Assembly: GCA_903939765.1 (NCBI GenBank)
Contig: CAJAIK010000029.1
Location: forward strand, 1 to 49,805
DNA from: an uncultured Chlorobiaceae bacterium
GTDB lineage: Bacteria > Bacteroidota > Chlorobiia > Chlorobiales > Chlorobiaceae
Direction: 5' to 3'
DNA length: 49,805 bases
Below are positions 26,227-34,625 of this stretch, piece by piece. Under the pieces are notes generated by a model that saw only the letters and a list, made by a program, of their open reading frames with translations, did not search any database and had not been told where the DNA came from. Made by a program: the position numbers and the translations under genes. Positions within the stretch are counted from its first letter, which is position 1. Every line of letters begins with the position of its first letter.

Positions 26227-28995
26227 TTATCCCGTAGTCCGTAATCCCCCTGATATGGCGTTGACGGTCAAAAAGAGCTCCAGCAGCAGGCGCTCGGCTT
26301 CACTTTGCATGGCGGACTCCTTGAGGGCACGCCACTCTTTAAGAAGCTTGATCTGTTGCTTGTGGAGCATTTCGAGCCCTTCGCGGCGGGGGGCGATAAA
26401 TTTGTTGACGTTCATGCGCTGGATTTCGAGGGGCTCGGCGAAGAGCAGTTCGATATATTTTTTTGCACGCTTGTATTCCGCCTCAATCATGCCGAGGATG
26501 CGCTCCCGGATGGCGCTGTCGTTGACCAGTTCGGCGTACTGGTGCATGACGAGCAGGTCGGCTGATGCCATGCTGGTGTCGGCGTTGCTGATGATGTAGC
26601 GGAGCGGTGGCCAGGCGTGGCTGCGGAAGCGGATTTCATCAAAAGCTTCCGGGTTGGTGGTTTGCAGATGCTCAAGCGCCGAGCCGACGCCGTACCATCC
26701 CGAGAGCGAAAAACGGGCCTGGTTCCAACTGAACACCCAGGGGATGGCCCGCAGATCCTTGAGGCTTGTCTGGCCGCTTCTTCGCGAGGGGCGTGATCCT
26801 ATTCTTGATGATTCTATAACATCAATAGGGGTGGCTTCACGGAAAAAGGTGAGAAACCCTTCTGCTTCAATCAGCTCCCGGTAGGCAAGGTTGCTTTTTT
26901 GCGAGAGGATGTCCATGACGGGTTCAAGGGGGTGCGCTTTTTTAGGACTCCTCCGTTCTTTTGCCATTGCTCCGGTAACCGTGGCCATGAAGAGCTCAAG
27001 GTTGTAGACGGCACTGATGCGGTTGGCATATTTCTGTGCAATGGTCTCGCCCTGTTCGGTAAAGCACATACCTCCATTGATGGAGCCGTGAGGTTGCGCC
27101 TTGACAAAGCGGTGCGTCGGGCCAGCCCCGCGGCTGATGCTTCCGCCCCGTCCATGAAAAAAGAGAATGTCGGTATTGTGCCGTGCGGCGGTTTCAAGCA
27201 GAGCTTCCAGGGCGCGGTAGAGCATCCACGTACTTGCAAAAATTCCTCCATCCTTGTTGCTGTCGCTGTATCCGATCATCACCTCCTGCACCGCTTTTGT
27301 TTTGCCCGCCCGCTTTCTCCGGTATTCGAGGCTTCGCTGCGTGACGGGGTGGCTCAGGAAATCCTCAAGGATTGCCGGGCTTTTTTCGAGATCCTCAATG
27401 GTTTCAAAGAGAGGGACAACGGGGAGGATGCAGGCGTCTCCGTCACCCGAGGGGGTCATCAGGCCGACCTCACGGGCAAAGAGATAGATGGTGAGCAGGT
27501 CAGAGGCATTGCGGGTCATGCTGACAATGAGGGAGCCGATGCCGCCGGTGCCGTGCTCTTTGCAGTGGTTGAACAGTACCTTGTAGCAGGCAAGTACCGC
27601 ATCGGCTTCAGCTCCGACCTTCATGTCCGGATGGGTAAAGGGACGGGGTGAGAGCAGCTCCCGGTCGAGGAATACCCTTCTTGCGGGCTCATCCCACTCC
27701 AGAAAATCGTGGCCTGTCAGGCCGGAGGCCGCCATGAGCTGGGAGAGTGCAAGATCGTGAAAGTGGCTGTTCTGACGGATATCGAGTGCGCCAAGGTGAA
27801 AGCCGAAGGTTTGCACAATCCGGTAGACTGGTGCGACCTCCGTGTCGGCAATATGCTGCGCCCCAACGTCGAGGAGTGACTGGCGCAGGAGCGAGAGATC
27901 TTCAAGGAGTTCCTCAGAGCTGCTGTAATGGGCCGGTTCAGCGCATTTCTGACTGTTTTCTGATCTGCTGACTTCGAAGGGAAGAGAGGCAATCATCAGG
28001 TTGAGAAACTGGCGCCAGGGTTCATGGCGGTTTCGCTGGATAGCCTCCAGGCTTGTCTCTCCCAGTCTGAGGCAGAGGGTGTCGATGCGCTGCAGAAGCT
28101 CTTTGCCCGGAGTCTGGAGTCGCTCGCAAAAGCTGAGTTTTGAGGCGAGTTCCCTGAGATGACGCAGCACAAGGTTCAGGGCGCTGCGACGCATATCGCC
28201 GAGGGTCTCCTGAGTCACATTGGCGGTGACGAGCGGATGGCCGTCACGGTCGCCCCCTACCCAGCTCCCGAATCGGAGGCGGGGCAGGTTGCGGGGATCA
28301 GAGAGGCTGGAGCTGTCAAATCCCGCATCCCTCCATGCCTGCAAGAGTCGTTTGTCGAGCATCGGCAGCACTTCGGGAAAGATATTGAAGAGGTAGTGAA
28401 TGACATTGCGTCGCTCATCTGCTACTTCAGGTTTTTCGAAGAGGATCTCTCCCGTCCTCCAGAGCCTTTCCATCACCACCTTGATTTCATTGCGGATGTC
28501 AAGCTTTTCGAGCGGGGTCCACATCTGGTTTTCACGTTGTACCAGCAGCAAGTAGAGCTGGCGATGCTGCTCAAGCACCGTTTTTCGTTTGGCTTCGGTT
28601 GGATGTGCGGTCAAAACTGCGTTGATGGAAACCTCCGGCAGCAGTTGGAAAATCTCCTGCTCCGTGATTCCCCGTTCCCGAAAGCGCAGCAGGGTTCTCC
28701 CCCACAGACCGGTCAGATACCCTAGTCCCTGTTCAGCTTCGAGCATTCGTCGGTTCTGTGCTGCGGAGTTTTCCTCTGCCATGTTGAGCAGTTGAAAAAA
28801 AATGGAAAATGCCTGAAGGGCGCGTTCGCTGTTGGGATAGCGCTCAAGAGACATACCGGTATTTTGCCAGGGAAGGTGTTCTGCAAGTTCATGTTCTCCG
28901 AGGTCGTGGAGTACCTCCTGAAAGCAGAGGAGGAGATAGATAAAATCGCGTTCTGCCTTTTCAAAATCGATAACGCTGCTGGTTGTGGTGATCAT
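26227..28995 (-). CDS. ppc: Phosphoenolpyruvate carboxylase
   Basis: 922 residues, normal for bacterial PEPC. It carboxylates PEP with bicarbonate to oxaloacetate, feeding the reductive TCA cycle of green sulfur bacteria. Catalytic motifs: VLTAHPTEAKRKTV with the active-site H131, GGDRDGHP, the catalytic MIGYSDSNKDGG, and FHGRGGSISRGAGPTHRF, the mobile loop essential for the second half-reaction. The C-terminal end NAISGGLRTTG has the family tail ...G-x-R-x-TG. The ATG at 28995 is consistent with the family. It is convergent with the restriction operon and divergent from pscC. Confidence 0.97.
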   Translation of the reverse strand: MITTTSSVIDFEKAERDFIYLLLCFQEVLHDLGEHELAEHLPWQNTGMSLERYPNSERALQAFSIFFQLLNMAEENSAAQNRRMLEAEQGLGYLTGLWGRTLLRFRERGITEQEIFQLLPEVSINAVLTAHPTEAKRKTVLEQHRQLYLLLVQRENQMWTPLEKLDIRNEIKVVMERLWRTGEILFEKPEVADERRNVIHYLFNIFPEVLPMLDKRLLQAWRDAGFDSSSLSDPRNLPRLRFGSWVGGDRDGHPLVTANVTQETLGDMRRSALNLVLRHLRELASKLSFCERLQTPGKELLQRIDTLCLRLGETSLEAIQRNRHEPWRQFLNLMIASLPFEVSRSENSQKCAEPAHYSSSEELLEDLSLLRQSLLDVGAQHIADTEVAPVYRIVQTFGFHLGALDIRQNSHFHDLALSQLMAASGLTGHDFLEWDEPARRVFLDRELLSPRPFTHPDMKVGAEADAVLACYKVLFNHCKEHGTGGIGSLIVSMTRNASDLLTIYLFAREVGLMTPSGDGDACILPVVPLFETIEDLEKSPAILEDFLSHPVTQRSLEYRRKRAGKTKAVQEVMIGYSDSNKDGGIFASTWMLYRALEALLETAARHNTDILFFHGRGGSISRGAGPTHRFVKAQPHGSINGGMCFTEQGETIAQKYANRISAVYNLELFMATVTGAMAKERRSPKKAHPLEPVMDILSQKSNLAYRELIEAEGFLTFFREATPIDVIESSRIGSRPSRRSGQTSLKDLRAIPWVFSWNQARFSLSGWYGVGSALEHLQTTNPEAFDEIRFRSHAWPPLRYIISNADTSMASADLLVMHQYAELVNDSAIRERILGMIEAEYKRAKKYIELLFAEPLEIQRMNVNKFIAPRREGLEMLHKQQIKLLKEWRALKESAMQSEAERLLLELFLTVNAISGGLRTTG

Positions 28996-29326
28996 AAGAC
29001 GAACAGGTTCCCCCGGGTTATTGAAATATTTTTACCCAGTATTCTAAAAAATCAAGTGAGTTACAAATAAAGGCACTTTTTTTGAACCCGTACATTCCTC
29101 AAGGGTCGACTCCCCGTTGAAGAGAATCAGTGAAAAAGAAGAGCAATACAGCGGAGTTCTTGCAGGTTCTTTCGCCGCAATACAAAGAGTTCCTGACAGT
29201 GGATCAGAATTTTCCTGTTGCGGCCGGCAAGCTTTTTAAGCTTTCTGCTTGTCGTCTTTACTATTTATGCTTATCTTACTCCATAATTTTTAGGGTAAGC
29301 CACTAACACCTAATTCATTACCAGTC
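28996..29326. other. Divergent promoter region of ppc and pscC
   Basis: 331 bases with no gene. Both flanking genes start outward from here, so both promoters must lie in it. AT-rich stretches at about 29040-29080 and 29250-29310 are the likeliest sites. No convincing operator or riboswitch is seen. Confidence 0.5.
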
Positions 29327-29977
29327 ATGGACAACAAATCAAATGGTAAGCTTGCTGCTTTAGCCGCAGGCGGTGCTGCATCAATGGGTGCCTTGTTTTT
29401 CGCGGTATCGTTTTTAACCGGGTACAAGTTGCCTGCCGCGAACCTTAACGAGTACCTCACGCCTTTGCGTTCTTTTGCGGGGTGGATTTCGCTGATTACC
29501 TTTGCCTCGCTGGTTATCATGGGTCTTGGCAAAATGTCGTCGAGAATCAGTTCCAAGTGGTTTTTAAGTTTTCCGCTCAGCATTCTTGCCATTGTTGCGG
29601 TGATGTTTGCCTCTTTGGGGCTAAGGCCTTCGGGGATTTTGCATTCAACCACGGGCCGCACGGTGACGCTTGAGGGAAAGTATATCCGTTCAGTTGCTGA
29701 ATTGAAAGCCTATCTTGAAAAGCCGGTCTTGTCTCCCGGTGTACCTCTTGCTCCTGCCGGTTTTGATTTCAAGGCCGCGGAGAATCTTTGGGTAGCCAAA
29801 TGCAACATCTGCCATACTCAGCTTTCCGTCATAGACGTGCTCAAGACCAAGTACAAAAAGACCGGCAAGATTGATGTGGTTGTCAAGAGCATGGAGGACA
29901 AAGCGGGTGGCTTGATTACTCCGGCAGATGCAATAACAATCGAGCAGTTCCTTAACGAGGGGAAAATACCGCTCTGA
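29327..29977 (+). CDS. pscC: Photosynthetic reaction-centre cytochrome c-551 (cytochrome cz), PscC
   Basis: 216 residues: three membrane helices (about 10-31, 50-68, 78-97) followed by a C-terminal periplasmic monohaem domain with CNICH at 159-163; the Met in VVKSMEDKAGG (M189) is the likely sixth ligand. In green sulfur bacteria PscC is the membrane-bound donor that re-reduces P840 of the type I reaction centre and takes electrons from the cytochrome bc complex or soluble cytochromes. Helix number, length and haem position all match. It stands alone rather than with pscAB, as is known for this phylum. It is followed by a strong terminator and is the best taxonomic marker in the window. Confidence 0.93.
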   Translation: MDNKSNGKLAALAAGGAASMGALFFAVSFLTGYKLPAANLNEYLTPLRSFAGWISLITFASLVIMGLGKMSSRISSKWFLSFPLSILAIVAVMFASLGLRPSGILHSTTGRTVTLEGKYIRSVAELKAYLEKPVLSPGVPLAPAGFDFKAAENLWVAKCNICHTQLSVIDVLKTKYKKTGKIDVVVKSMEDKAGGLITPADAITIEQFLNEGKIPL

Positions 29978-30053
29978 CATGAACATTGTCCGGTGAAGGG
30001 ATGCAACGCAGTTCCTTAACGAGTGAAAATACTGAGATTCCAGGTTAAAGTTT

Positions 30054-30088
30054 AAAAAAGCCCCAGAGTGTTCCTCCGGGGCTTTTTT
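30054..30088. terminator. Bidirectional terminator between pscC and queF
   Basis: AAAAAAGCCCC (30054-30064) pairs perfectly with GGGGCTTTTTT (30078-30088). The A and T tails serve both the plus-strand pscC and the minus-strand queF, which ends at 30101. Confidence 0.9.
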
Positions 30089-30100
30089 AGTTGCCCGCTT

Positions 30101-30451
30101 TCAGCGAGACGCGCTGTAGCTGACCGTCACGGTTTCGGTTATTCCGCCCCGTGCTTTCCATTCCGAGGTAACGCTGAGCGATCTTGGCTGAAGCAGGTCG
30201 ACAAGATCGTCAAGGATCCTGTTGGTGACATTCTCGTAAAAGATGCCAGCGTTGCGGAACTCGAGAAAATAGTATTTCAGCGATTTCAGCTCGATACAGC
30301 TTTTATGGGGTATGTAGCGAATAATAATGGTGCCAAAATCGGGAAGTCCGGTTTTAGGGCAGACGGAGGTAAATTCAGGATTGACTATTTCGATGGTATA
30401 CTCCCGATCGGGGTAGCTGTTGCTGAAAAGTTCAAGGAGTTCTTTTTTCAT
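30101..30451 (-). CDS. queF: NADPH-dependent 7-cyano-7-deazaguanine reductase
   Basis: 116 residues from the ATG at 30451 (MKKELLELF); an open frame extends 69 bases upstream with no family similarity. QueF reduces preQ0 to preQ1 in queuosine biosynthesis. The nucleophilic Cys is C31 in FTSVCPKTGLPDFG, and the QueF motif is ELKSLKYY (54-61) followed by FRNAGIFYE. The position that is His in the common FHE variant is Tyr here (FYE). The short length fits the unimodular, tunnel-fold type. Its other pathway genes are not nearby. It converges on pscC across a shared terminator. Confidence 0.92.
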   Translation of the reverse strand: MKKELLELFSNSYPDREYTIEIVNPEFTSVCPKTGLPDFGTIIIRYIPHKSCIELKSLKYYFLEFRNAGIFYENVTNRILDDLVDLLQPRSLSVTSEWKARGGITETVTVSYSASR

Positions 30452-30581
30452 TATGCTCTTGGTGGCTGACTGGATTATTTGAAAGCGTTCATTTCGATGC
30501 AAAATAAAAATCCGTGGCAATTTTTTTGCTACCTTTCGTTTTGATTTTATGGTTGTTTGCCCAAGTAAATTGCAGGTAATT

Positions 30582-31292
30582 ATGGAGATATCCCGGGAAG
30601 GGGAGGGTTCGGAACTGACGCTGATCCACCAGGCATTAGCTGCGGAGTATGATCTTACTGAAACGGCCTATACCTTTGGAGGGCATTCGTTCAGTTTTTT
30701 GAGTGTGCTCGACAGTTATGCGCTTCTTGACCGGATCTCCCCCGAAGAGTTTGTCAAGGATGAGCAGATGCCCTACTGGGCGGAAATATGGCCATCTGCA
30801 ATAACGCTCTCCGCCTTTATCGCGGATGAACTTTCGCTTGAGGGGTTGCGCGTGGTTGAAATAGGCGCCGGTGTTGGCATGGCCTCGGTTGTTGCAGCCT
30901 GGAAAGGGGCGAGCGTACTGACTACAGATTACTCTCTTGAGGCGCTTCGTTTTGCCCGATATAACGCCCTGCTTAACAGCGTGGCACTTCGGTGCGAAAG
31001 GCTTGACTGGCGGCTTGTGCAGTGCAGCGAGCAGTTTGATCTGCTTTTTGCTGCCGATGTGTTGTATGAAAGGGTGAATCTGCTGCCTATTGTTACGGCG
31101 ATTGATAAATTGCTTAAACCCGGTGGTGCGGCCTACATTGCTGATCCCCGCAGGAGGCTTGCCGAGCAGTTTCTTGAACTTGCGGCGGAAAACAATTTTT
31201 CGATTACCCCATTTCAGAGGAGGTATGACGGGGGTTCCAAGAGTGTTGCGGTGACTATCTATAAAATGACAAGGCAATCAACCGCCCAATGA
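30582..31292 (+). CDS. SAM-dependent methyltransferase, Methyltransf_16/lysine-methyltransferase-like
   Basis: 236 residues from the ATG at 30582, which has AGGT upstream; ATG at 30549 lacks a ribosome site. The family pattern is MPYWAEIWPSAITLSAFI, then SAM motif I VVEIGAGVGMAS (91-102), the acidic motif II LTTDYS and motif IV LLFAADVLYE. This resembles METTL21/ETFB-lysine methyltransferase-like proteins, so a protein substrate is plausible but unproven. The stop overlaps the next ATG by 4 bp, forming an operon with the DUF4905-like gene and xerC. Confidence 0.8.
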   Translation: MEISREGEGSELTLIHQALAAEYDLTETAYTFGGHSFSFLSVLDSYALLDRISPEEFVKDEQMPYWAEIWPSAITLSAFIADELSLEGLRVVEIGAGVGMASVVAAWKGASVLTTDYSLEALRFARYNALLNSVALRCERLDWRLVQCSEQFDLLFAADVLYERVNLLPIVTAIDKLLKPGGAAYIADPRRRLAEQFLELAAENNFSITPFQRRYDGGSKSVAVTIYKMTRQSTAQ

Positions 31293-32146
31293 TGAATACT
31301 GGTGATGAACTTGCGGTTCGCTGGCGCTATCATGCAGGTACTGACGCTCTTGTCTGGCAGCTTATGTTTACACAAGGCGGGTGCCTTGTCGGGCAGAAGC
31401 GCTTTGCCGGGAGACGGCAGGCACTTTTTTTTTGTATTAATATCATGACCGGCAAGGTTTTTTGTGATGATTATCTTTTTGTGGATCATGCTCACCCTCT
31501 GGCAGAAGGGTGGTTTATCGTGCTCGAAACAACCCTTGGCGATCTTGTATACTGCTCTGCCTGTCAACCCGGCAGCCCGGAGCATCAGGGAATATGGGCG
31601 GTAGATTTCAGGGGTGCAGGGGTGGTGTGGTCACGGCCTGAACTTGTTTTTATCGCTAATCTTGAAGAAGAATTTCTTGCCTGCAGGCTTTCCTCTTTTG
31701 CCGGTTTTCCCGAGCGCAATTTTCTGCTGATTGATCCCGTTACTGGTGCTGACATTCGCAGGCTCGGCCTTGATAATATTGAGGTTAATGCTCTCAGGGC
31801 GGAGGTGGTGCAGGAGGAGGTGCGCCAGCAGGTCATCCTGCCGGAGTTTGTGACGGAAGGGATGGTGCCAGAGCACAGGGCATTGCAGAGAGCGGGTATT
31901 GGCGCCGCAATCCGCTGTGAATGCATCATTCACGGGTCATTGACCATTGCCGTTTTACATGAGCCTGTCAAGTTGACCGGTCTATGGGGCTCTTCACTCA
32001 AAGTATGGCGCGGCGATTCTCTTCTCTATGCTGAAACGCTGGAAGAGGGCGCGGAAAAACCAGCCCTGAACAATTTTCTGGTCCGAAACGATGCTCTCTT
32101 CTATATCAAGGGGAGAGAGGAACTGGTTTGTGTTGCACTCTCATGA
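31289..32146 (+). CDS. Conserved hypothetical protein, DUF4905-like
   Basis: 285 residues, no signal peptide and no membrane helix. The sequence is beta-rich with repeated W/F-containing strands ([46 protein letters not shown]), suggesting a beta-propeller-like or beta-sandwich fold. From memory it resembles the DUF4905 proteins of Chlorobi and Bacteroidetes, but I cannot confirm this. It overlaps by 4 bp both the methyltransferase before it and xerC after it, so translation is probably coupled. Function unknown. Confidence 0.7.
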   Translation: MMNTGDELAVRWRYHAGTDALVWQLMFTQGGCLVGQKRFAGRRQALFFCINIMTGKVFCDDYLFVDHAHPLAEGWFIVLETTLGDLVYCSACQPGSPEHQGIWAVDFRGAGVVWSRPELVFIANLEEEFLACRLSSFAGFPERNFLLIDPVTGADIRRLGLDNIEVNALRAEVVQEEVRQQVILPEFVTEGMVPEHRALQRAGIGAAIRCECIIHGSLTIAVLHEPVKLTGLWGSSLKVWRGDSLLYAETLEEGAEKPALNNFLVRNDALFYIKGREELVCVALS

Positions 32147-33141
32147 ACGATTCATCATCCACTCCCACCCCTTTTCGGGAAGGCTCACTACCGATCGGTG
32201 ACTTTCTTGAAAAACTTCGCAGCTTGAAAAATCTGTCGCCCAATACCGTTATTGCTTACAGAACTGACCTGATTCAGTTTTTTTCCTTTCTTTCAGAGTA
32301 TTTTGGGCTGGCCGATTTGACCGGTTTTGATCCGGAACTGGTTACCTCTGTTGAAGTAAGGCTTTTTATGGGCGCATTGATTGAGCGTGGAGTTCAGCAG
32401 CGCTCAATTGCCAGAAAACTTGCCTCGGTTAAAAGCTTTTATCGATACCTGCATGAGAGCGGCCATATCAAGAGTTCCCTCTTTTCCGCTCTCGCCACTC
32501 CCAAATATCCGCGGCGTGTTCCCGGTTTTTTGACGGAACAGCAAACGGAAAAGCTTTTTGATAAGCTTCTTCCTGCTACGGCGCACGGGTTTCGCAAGCC
32601 GGAAAAAAACGAACTTGATGAATCTTTTATCCGTGAGCGTGACCGCAGTCTGCTGGAACTGCTCTATTGCAGCGGGCTCCGTGTTTCGGAGCTGATTGCA
32701 TTGACTGTGGAAGATATTGATCTTGAAGGAGGATATGTCAAGCTGACCGGTAAGGGAAGAAAGCAGCGAATTGTGCCAGTTGGAGAGCCTGCGGTTGCGG
32801 CGCTTAAAAAATATTTTGAAGTCCGGAGAAACTTCTTTAGAATGAAGAGTAAGGGTGAGGTTGAGCTGAATGTCTTTATAACTAAAAAGGGCAAAAAGCT
32901 TTATCCTGTGCTTGTTCAGAGACTGACGCGAAGGTATCTTCGTTCAGTGACTGATCAGAAAAAGAAAAATCCGCATCTTTTGCGCCACACGTTTGCCACA
33001 CATCTGCTTAACGGGGGGGCAGATCTTAACAGTGTCAGTGAAATGCTTGGACACAGCAATTTGTCAACAACTGAGATATACACGCATGTCACCTTTGAGC
33101 GTTTGAAGGAGGTTTACCGGAAAGCGCATCCCAAGGCATAG
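32143..33141 (+). CDS. xerC: Tyrosine recombinase XerC/XerD-like
   Basis: 332 residues from the ATG at 32143, which overlaps the previous stop as ATGA. All catalytic residues of a tyrosine recombinase are present: R180 (CSGLRVSEL), K204 (LTGKGRKQR), H278 and R281 ([10 protein letters not shown]), H304 ([10 protein letters not shown]) and nucleophile Y313 (EIYTHV). The N-terminal SAM-like domain (about 15-125) matches XerC/D ([20 protein letters not shown]). It probably resolves chromosome dimers at dif rather than moving an element: length, motifs and operon position are those of a housekeeping Xer. Whether it is XerC or XerD cannot be settled from one copy. Confidence 0.9.
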   Translation: MNDSSSTPTPFREGSLPIGDFLEKLRSLKNLSPNTVIAYRTDLIQFFSFLSEYFGLADLTGFDPELVTSVEVRLFMGALIERGVQQRSIARKLASVKSFYRYLHESGHIKSSLFSALATPKYPRRVPGFLTEQQTEKLFDKLLPATAHGFRKPEKNELDESFIRERDRSLLELLYCSGLRVSELIALTVEDIDLEGGYVKLTGKGRKQRIVPVGEPAVAALKKYFEVRRNFFRMKSKGEVELNVFITKKGKKLYPVLVQRLTRRYLRSVTDQKKKNPHLLRHTFATHLLNGGADLNSVSEMLGHSNLSTTEIYTHVTFERLKEVYRKAHPKA

Positions 33142-33220
33142 AGTTATCGCAGGCTTCGGAATTATTTTCACCGGAGTCTTGTTCCTTCATGACGTTCACC
33201 ATATTTAAAAGGAGTTTATC

Positions 33221-33541
33221 ATGACAAAAGTTGTCGTTAATGATGCGGTCAATGTTACCATTACCTTGCGCCATTCCAATAATCACAGCGATATAGAAGA
33301 GTATGCGCGCAATGCCGTGCTTGCTCTTACGCGGGTTTTTCCGGGCATTATCAGTTGTCATGTTATTCTGGATCATCAGAAAAATGATTTTGAAAAGAAC
33401 AAGCTTGCTGAAATAACCGTGCATGTGCCGCAGAATGTTCTTGTTGCCAAAGAGGGTGGTGCTAACTATGAGCAGTCCATCGACACTTGCATCGAGGCAT
33501 TGAGCCGACAGCTTAAGAAGTACAAGGAAAAATTGCAATAA
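33221..33541 (+). CDS. Short ribosome hibernation promoting factor (HPF/RaiA/YfiA)
   Basis: 106 residues with a strong ribosome site (AAGGAG) before the ATG at 33221. The beta-alpha-beta-beta-beta-alpha layout is visible: VNVTITLRHSNNHSDIEEYARNAVLAL, then the ISCHVILDHQKND strand and KLAEITVHVPQNVLVAKEGGANYEQSIDTCIEALSRQLKKYKEK. HPF binds the 30S decoding region and silences ribosomes in stationary phase. This is the short form without the C-terminal dimerisation domain. It sits just after xerC and before hprK, with a terminator following. Confidence 0.9.
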   Translation: MTKVVVNDAVNVTITLRHSNNHSDIEEYARNAVLALTRVFPGIISCHVILDHQKNDFEKNKLAEITVHVPQNVLVAKEGGANYEQSIDTCIEALSRQLKKYKEKLQ

Positions 33542-33560
33542 CAGCATAAGGGAGTCTGAG

Positions 33561-33596
33561 GGGCGTTCTAAAAGATACGCCCTGCAGATTTTTCTT
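33561..33596 (+). terminator. Terminator after the hibernation factor gene
   Basis: GGGCGT (33561-33566) pairs with ACGCCC (33577-33582) and a T5 run follows about 8 nt later, 20 nt beyond the stop codon. Confidence 0.6.
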
Positions 33597-33629
33597 GAGT
33601 TTATTCTCACCGATCTATTGCCGGAAGCC

Positions 33630-34625
33630 ATGAATCTTGATCAAAAAGGATTAAAAAAGCGATCAATAACGGTCGCCTATTTTTTTGAGACTATCGGCAA
33701 GAAGCACGATATCAAATTTCGTCGCTTGAACAATGTTGATGAGCAGAAACGGCGGATTTTTGAGCGTGACCTTCATCGTCCCGGGCTCGCTCTGGCGGGT
33801 TTTACCAATCTTTTTACCTATAAACGGATACAGATTTTTGGAAATACGGAAACCAGGTTTTTGAATCATCTGGATGAAGATGATCGAAATGAGCGCTTTG
33901 CAAACCTTGTCCGATTCAAAATGCCCTGTATTATTCTGACCAGCAACAACAAACTGCCTCAGAATCTGCTCGAAATGGCCACCCATGCGGGTATTCCGGT
34001 CTATATTACTCGATGTTCCTCAACAAAAACGATCTATCTGGTAACCGGTTTTCTTGATGACCAGTTTTCGTTCTACCAGCAGTATCATGGCTCAATGGTT
34101 GATGTCTATGGCGTAGGAGTGCTGCTTACCGGCAAGAGCGGTCTCGGAAAATCAGAGATTGCACTGGATCTGATTGAGCGAGGGCATGGTCTTGTAGCGG
34201 ACGATGTTGTTGTCATCCAGAGAAAAGGGGAGTCGATGGTACTCAATGCCAAAAGAAACCATATCATCGACCATTTCATGGAGATTCGGGGTCTTGGCGT
34301 TGTTGATGTGAAGGCGAATTTTGGTATCCGGGCAATCCGTGATGTGAAAGAGGTACAGGTTGTTGTTGAGCTGCTCGAATGGAACAAGGAGATCGTCTAT
34401 GAGCGGCTTGGCCTCGACACAAAATTTATCAAGATTCTTGGAGTTGATGTTCCACTGGTAGAATTACCTATATTTCCCGGTAAAAACATTACCGTTATCA
34501 TTGAGGTGGTTGCACTCAACTTCCTTTTGAAACGGTACTCGAACTATGTGGCCGCCGAGGCGCTGACCAGCAGGATAAACAACGTGATCAACAGTGATAA
34601 GAGTGAGGGGGGAAGTGATGATTGA
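33630..34625 (+). CDS. hprK: HPr kinase/phosphorylase
   Basis: 331 residues from the ATG at 33630; a TTG at 33618 in the same frame is a weaker alternative. HprK phosphorylates HPr on serine and can reverse the reaction. The N-terminal domain (about 1-130) includes the DRxFLNHLDEDDR-type region; the C-terminal kinase domain has Walker A GVGVLLTGKSGLGKSEIALDLI, the VADDVV motif and the family signature MEIRGLGVVDVKANFGI. Chlorobi are not sugar-PTS organisms in the usual sense, so the role may be in nitrogen or carbon signalling through a partial PTS; this is inference. The gene end overlaps the next start. Confidence 0.93.
   Translation: MNLDQKGLKKRSITVAYFFETIGKKHDIKFRRLNNVDEQKRRIFERDLHRPGLALAGFTNLFTYKRIQIFGNTETRFLNHLDEDDRNERFANLVRFKMPCIILTSNNKLPQNLLEMATHAGIPVYITRCSSTKTIYLVTGFLDDQFSFYQQYHGSMVDVYGVGVLLTGKSGLGKSEIALDLIERGHGLVADDVVVIQRKGESMVLNAKRNHIIDHFMEIRGLGVVDVKANFGIRAIRDVKEVQVVVELLEWNKEIVYERLGLDTKFIKILGVDVPLVELPIFPGKNITVIIEVVALNFLLKRYSNYVAAEALTSRINNVINSDKSEGGSDD

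Noticed and set aside
32143-33141. Integrase of an integrated mobile element
   Set aside because: The recombinase has housekeeping Xer features, lies in a translationally coupled operon and has no flanking attachment repeats or tRNA.
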